Source: 70-18 sp041691815
GTDB taxonomy: Bacteria; Pseudomonadota; Alphaproteobacteria; Acetobacterales; Acetobacteraceae
NCBI GenBank assembly: GCA_041691815.1
Contig: JBEPTZ010000059.1
Span: 1-26,555, forward strand
Length of the DNA: 26,555 nt
Direction of reading: 5' to 3'
The notes beneath the pieces are model-generated. The model was given only the letters and a program-made list of their open reading frames with translations, was not told the origin of the DNA and did no database searches. The translations under genes were made by a program, and so were the position numbers. Positions 23,813 through 26,555 of this stretch are shown here, piece by piece; position 1 is the stretch's first letter; each line of letters opens with the position of its first letter.

Positions 23813-24412
23813 TCAGGCGCGGAGTTCGTCCAGTGCCGTCGAGACGGTGGTGATGCGGGCGACCGGGCGCAGCGCGGCGATGGCGATGCGGTGGGTTTCG
23901 GCATCGAATGCAGCGCAGCCATCCTCGAGCACGGTCACCTCGAACTCCCGCACATGCGCGTCGCGCACCGTGCTGGCAACGCCGCCATTGGTGACGATGC
24001 CGGCGACGAGCAGGCGGCGAATACCGGCGCGGGCCAGCACCCATTCCAGGCGGGACATGTAGAAGGCGGAGAAGTTCACCTTCTCCACCGCCATGTCGGA
24101 CGGCGCCAGTTCGTCGACCAGCGCCTGCCCCCACGAGCCGGGGGCGAAGTCGCCGCGGGCCAGGAACGGGCGCAGTTTTTTCAGGTGCGGCGAGATGAAC
24201 GGTTCGCCGCCGCGGCCGGGAACTAGGGTGAAATGGGTGGAGACGATCCAGCCGCCGGCCGCCCGCATCGCGGCCGCCAGCGGCGCCATGCGCGGCACCA
24301 CGGCGGCGATCTCGGGATTGCCGAGGCCGGCGCGGCCATAGGCGCCGTTCGGGTGGATGAAGTCGTTCTGCAGGTCGCAGAGCAGCAGGGCAGTGCTGGC
24401 GAGATTCGGCAT
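23813..24412 (-). CDS. Isochorismatase-family hydrolase lacking the catalytic cysteine
   Basis: A 199-residue member of the isochorismatase/cysteine hydrolase superfamily. D13 in LLCDLQNDF and K111 in VEKVNFSAF are the expected catalytic Asp and Lys. At the nucleophile position the sequence reads VTNGGVASTVRDAH, with G144 where most amidases have Cys (T-N-x-C-V). Isochorismatases such as EntB and PhzD also lack the cysteine and hydrolyse a vinyl ether, so this could be a non-amidase member or another chemistry. The start codon overlaps the hyuA stop (TGATG), so the two are translationally coupled, which suggests work in the same pathway, such as hydantoin or imide breakdown. Confidence 0.88.
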   Translation of the reverse strand: MPNLASTALLLCDLQNDFIHPNGAYGRAGLGNPEIAAVVPRMAPLAAAMRAAGGWIVSTHFTLVPGRGGEPFISPHLKKLRPFLARGDFAPGSWGQALVDELAPSDMAVEKVNFSAFYMSRLEWVLARAGIRRLLVAGIVTNGGVASTVRDAHVREFEVTVLEDGCAAFDAETHRIAIAALRPVARITTVSTALDELRA

Positions 24413-26442
24413 CAGGCGCGCTCGATGATCAGATTGCCGAAGCGGTCGACGCGGCCGGCGAGACCGGGCTCGATCAGGATGGTGCCGTCCGGCTGCTCCA
24501 GCACCGCCGGGCCGGCGATGATGGCGCCGACCGGCAGCGCCAGACGGTCGAACACCGCCGCCTGGTGCCAGTCCTCGACCCAGATGCGGCGCGGCTTGCG
24601 GGCGGCGGCGGCGATGGTGGCGTCGGCCGACGGGGCCATCGACAGCAGATCTATCTTCGGGCGCAGGCCGATCACCGCACTGCGCAGGTTCAGCACGCGG
24701 ACTGGCACGCCGGGCAGCAGGCGGCCGTAACTGGCGGCATAAGCGCCTTCGAAGGCGCTCTGCACGCCGGCCGGGTCGGTGACGCCTGGCGGCAGCTTCA
24801 CCATCACGGTGTGGGTTTGCCCTGCGTAGTTCATGTCCAGCGCATGCTCCACCGCGCGGCCGGTGAAGGCGACGCCGGCGCGGTCGAGCATCGGCAGCAG
24901 GCTGGCCTCGGCCTCGTCCATCGCGGCGCGCAGTCGGGCGGCGTCGAGGTCGGGCAGCATGCGGTTCAGCGTGCGCACCCGGTCGTGCCGCATGTCGGCG
25001 ATCACGCAGCCGAGGGCGGAGGTGACGCCGGGGAAGCGCGGCACCAGCGCGCGGGCCAGGCCGACATCGCGGATCAGGCTGCCGGCATGCAGGCCGCCGC
25101 CGCCGCCGAACGGCATCAGGCTGAACTTCTTCGGGTCGTGGCCGCGCTCGATCGAGACCAGCCGGAGTGCCCCGGCCATGCGGGCGTTGGCGACCCGCAG
25201 GATCGCCTCGGCCGCCTGCATCACGCCGAGGCTGAGCGGTGCTGCGATGCTGCGTTGGATGGCGGCGGCGGCGGCCTCGGCGTCCAGCCGCGCCAGTTTA
25301 CCGCCGATCGGGCGTAGGGCGTTGATGCGGCCGAGCACCACGTTGGCGTCGGTCACCGTCGGACGGTCGCCGCCCTGGCCGTAGCAGACCGGGCCCGGGC
25401 TGGAGCCGGCGCTCTCCGGGCCGACATGCAGGATGCCGGCGGCGTCGATCCGCGCGATCGAGCCGCCGCCGGCGCCGATGGTGGTGATCTCGATCATCGG
25501 CGTGCGGACGACGAGGCCGAAATCCAGCGTCGATTGCGCCGCCAGTGCCGGGGTGCCGGCGGCGACCAGCGACACGTCGAAGCTGGTGCCGCCGATATCG
25601 CCGGTGATCACGTCGGGAAAGCCGGCCTGGCTGGCGACGTAGGCGGCGGCGATCACCCCGGCGGCGGGGCCGGACAGCGCGGTGCGCACCGGCAGCCGGG
25701 CGGCGGCATCGACGCTCATCACCCCGCCATTGGACTGCACGATGAGGAACTCGCCGCCGAAGCCGCCCTTGGCCAGCGAGCCGGCCAGGGTGTCGAGATA
25801 GCCGCCGACCACCGGCTGCAGCACGGCGTTCAGCGCGGTGGTGCTGGTGCGCTCGAACTCGCGGATTTCCGGCAGGATGTCCGACGAAATGGCGATATGC
25901 GGGTTGGGCCAGAGGTCGCGGATGGCGGCCAGCGCGGCGCGCTCGTTGTCCGGATTGGCGTAGCTGTTGACGAAGATGATGCACAGCGCCTCGGCGCCGG
26001 CGGCCAGCAGGCGGGTGGCGGTAGCGCGCAGTTCGGGGGCGTCGATCGGGGTCAGGATGCTGCCATCGGCGAGGGTGCGCTCGGCGACCTCGGCGCGCAT
26101 GTCGCGCTCGATCACCGGCACGAAATTGCCGGTGAGGCCCCAGGTCTGGCGGCGGTCGCGGCGGCGCATCTCCAGCACGTCGCGGAAGCCCTGGGTGGTG
26201 ATGAGGCCGGCGCGGGCGCCCTTGCGCTCCAGCAGCGCGTTGGTGCCGACGGTGGTGCCGTGCACAATGGCGGAGATGGCGGGCAGCGGAGCCATCGCCG
26301 CGATGCCCTCGGCGAACCCGACCGCCTCCTGGCCCCGGGTGCTCGGCAGCTTGCCGACGGTGGCGGTGCCGGTGGCCTCGTCGAACAGGAACAGATCGGT
26401 GAAGGTGCCGCCGACATCGACGCCGATCACGAGGCGGGTCAT
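24412..26442 (-). CDS. hyuA: Hydantoinase/oxoprolinase subunit A
   Basis: A 676-residue HyuA-type protein of near-complete length. The N-terminal hydantoinase A domain has the nucleotide-binding opening GVDVGGTFTD (7-16), and IVHGTTVGTNALLERKGA. The hydantoinase core has SGPAAGVIAAAYVA, TGDIGGTSFDVSLVAAG and EITTIGAGGGSIARID, and there is a SPGPVCYGQGGDRPTVTDAN motif. It should be the ATP-binding subunit of an N-methylhydantoinase, acetone-carboxylase-like or 5-oxoprolinase-type enzyme. The usual partner HyuB is not in the window, at least not downstream; it may be upstream of 26442. ATG at 26442; the upstream 113 bp to the window end show no gene. It is coupled to the isochorismatase-like gene. 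Confidence 0.92.
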   Translation of the reverse strand: MTRLVIGVDVGGTFTDLFLFDEATGTATVGKLPSTRGQEAVGFAEGIAAMAPLPAISAIVHGTTVGTNALLERKGARAGLITTQGFRDVLEMRRRDRRQTWGLTGNFVPVIERDMRAEVAERTLADGSILTPIDAPELRATATRLLAAGAEALCIIFVNSYANPDNERAALAAIRDLWPNPHIAISSDILPEIREFERTSTTALNAVLQPVVGGYLDTLAGSLAKGGFGGEFLIVQSNGGVMSVDAAARLPVRTALSGPAAGVIAAAYVASQAGFPDVITGDIGGTSFDVSLVAAGTPALAAQSTLDFGLVVRTPMIEITTIGAGGGSIARIDAAGILHVGPESAGSSPGPVCYGQGGDRPTVTDANVVLGRINALRPIGGKLARLDAEAAAAAIQRSIAAPLSLGVMQAAEAILRVANARMAGALRLVSIERGHDPKKFSLMPFGGGGGLHAGSLIRDVGLARALVPRFPGVTSALGCVIADMRHDRVRTLNRMLPDLDAARLRAAMDEAEASLLPMLDRAGVAFTGRAVEHALDMNYAGQTHTVMVKLPPGVTDPAGVQSAFEGAYAASYGRLLPGVPVRVLNLRSAVIGLRPKIDLLSMAPSADATIAAAARKPRRIWVEDWHQAAVFDRLALPVGAIIAGPAVLEQPDGTILIEPGLAGRVDRFGNLIIERA

Positions 26443-26555
26443 GCTTGGGGTCTCGCGGCAGCGAAGAAGGAAGGTAGATTCACAAAGAGGCGGCGAGGCG
26501 AAGAGAAGCAGTGAGGGCTATCTTTCTTTGTTGCTCCGCTTAGCCGCGCCGCCGC

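Overview
The window is a GC-rich bacterial chromosome segment with dense, short-gapped genes, GTG/TTG starts as well as ATG, and Shine-Dalgarno-like GGAG/AGGAGG sites. The gene content suggests an alphaproteobacterium, and I would guess Acetobacteraceae. It includes TPR proteins fused to family-9-type glycosyltransferase domains, an M81/MlrC metallopeptidase, hydantoinase A, a Tat-exported family 5 solute-binding protein, CGNR and MarR regulators, and AT-rich intergenic hairpin repeats. The taxonomic guess is inference; there is no rRNA or tRNA here. Bases 1-119 are long C and G homopolymers and look like a contig-edge artefact.

Layout. (1) 120-7104: an M81 metallopeptidase (-) is divergent from a plus-strand run of a TPR-glycosyltransferase, an orphan peptide-type ABC solute-binding protein and a methyltransferase with a regulatory domain. 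This run converges on a second, MycE-like methyltransferase. (2) 7246-14393, all minus strand: a small membrane peptide, a sensor histidine kinase, an NtrC-type sigma-54 activator overlapping it, a secreted two-repeat protein with a Gly/His/Met-rich tail, and a 1049-residue protein holding two complete TPR-glycosyltransferase modules. A near-consensus sigma-54 promoter (11292-11307) lies between the NtrC-type gene and the secreted-protein gene. (3) 14570-16300, plus strand: a glyoxalase-like VOC protein and an SDR, separated by a three-hairpin repeat. (4) 16314-19016, minus strand: a compact operon of YdhR-like monooxygenase, IlvD/Edd (sugar-acid type) dehydratase, YbjQ-family protein and a small membrane protein, preceded by a secreted CAP-domain protein. 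(5) 19688-22900: two more SDRs, a MarR regulator, a small VOC protein and a CGNR zinc-finger regulator. The VOC/CGNR divergent gap carries paired palindromic operators. A second copy of the three-hairpin repeat follows the CGNR gene. (6) 22957-26442, minus strand: a DUF4239 membrane protein, an isochorismatase-like hydrolase lacking the usual cysteine, and hydantoinase A.

How the genes may work together. The strongest system-level signal is in part 2: kinase, NtrC-type activator, sigma-54 promoter and secreted metal-binding-looking product. The layout recalls the ZraPSR envelope-stress system, but the secreted protein is not recognisably ZraP. The second strong signal is the repeat element, whose two copies keep their stems despite changed bases. 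The rest looks like ordinary catabolic and accessory metabolism of a soil or freshwater alphaproteobacterium: amide and hydantoin hydrolysis, sugar-acid dehydration and SDR oxidoreductions.
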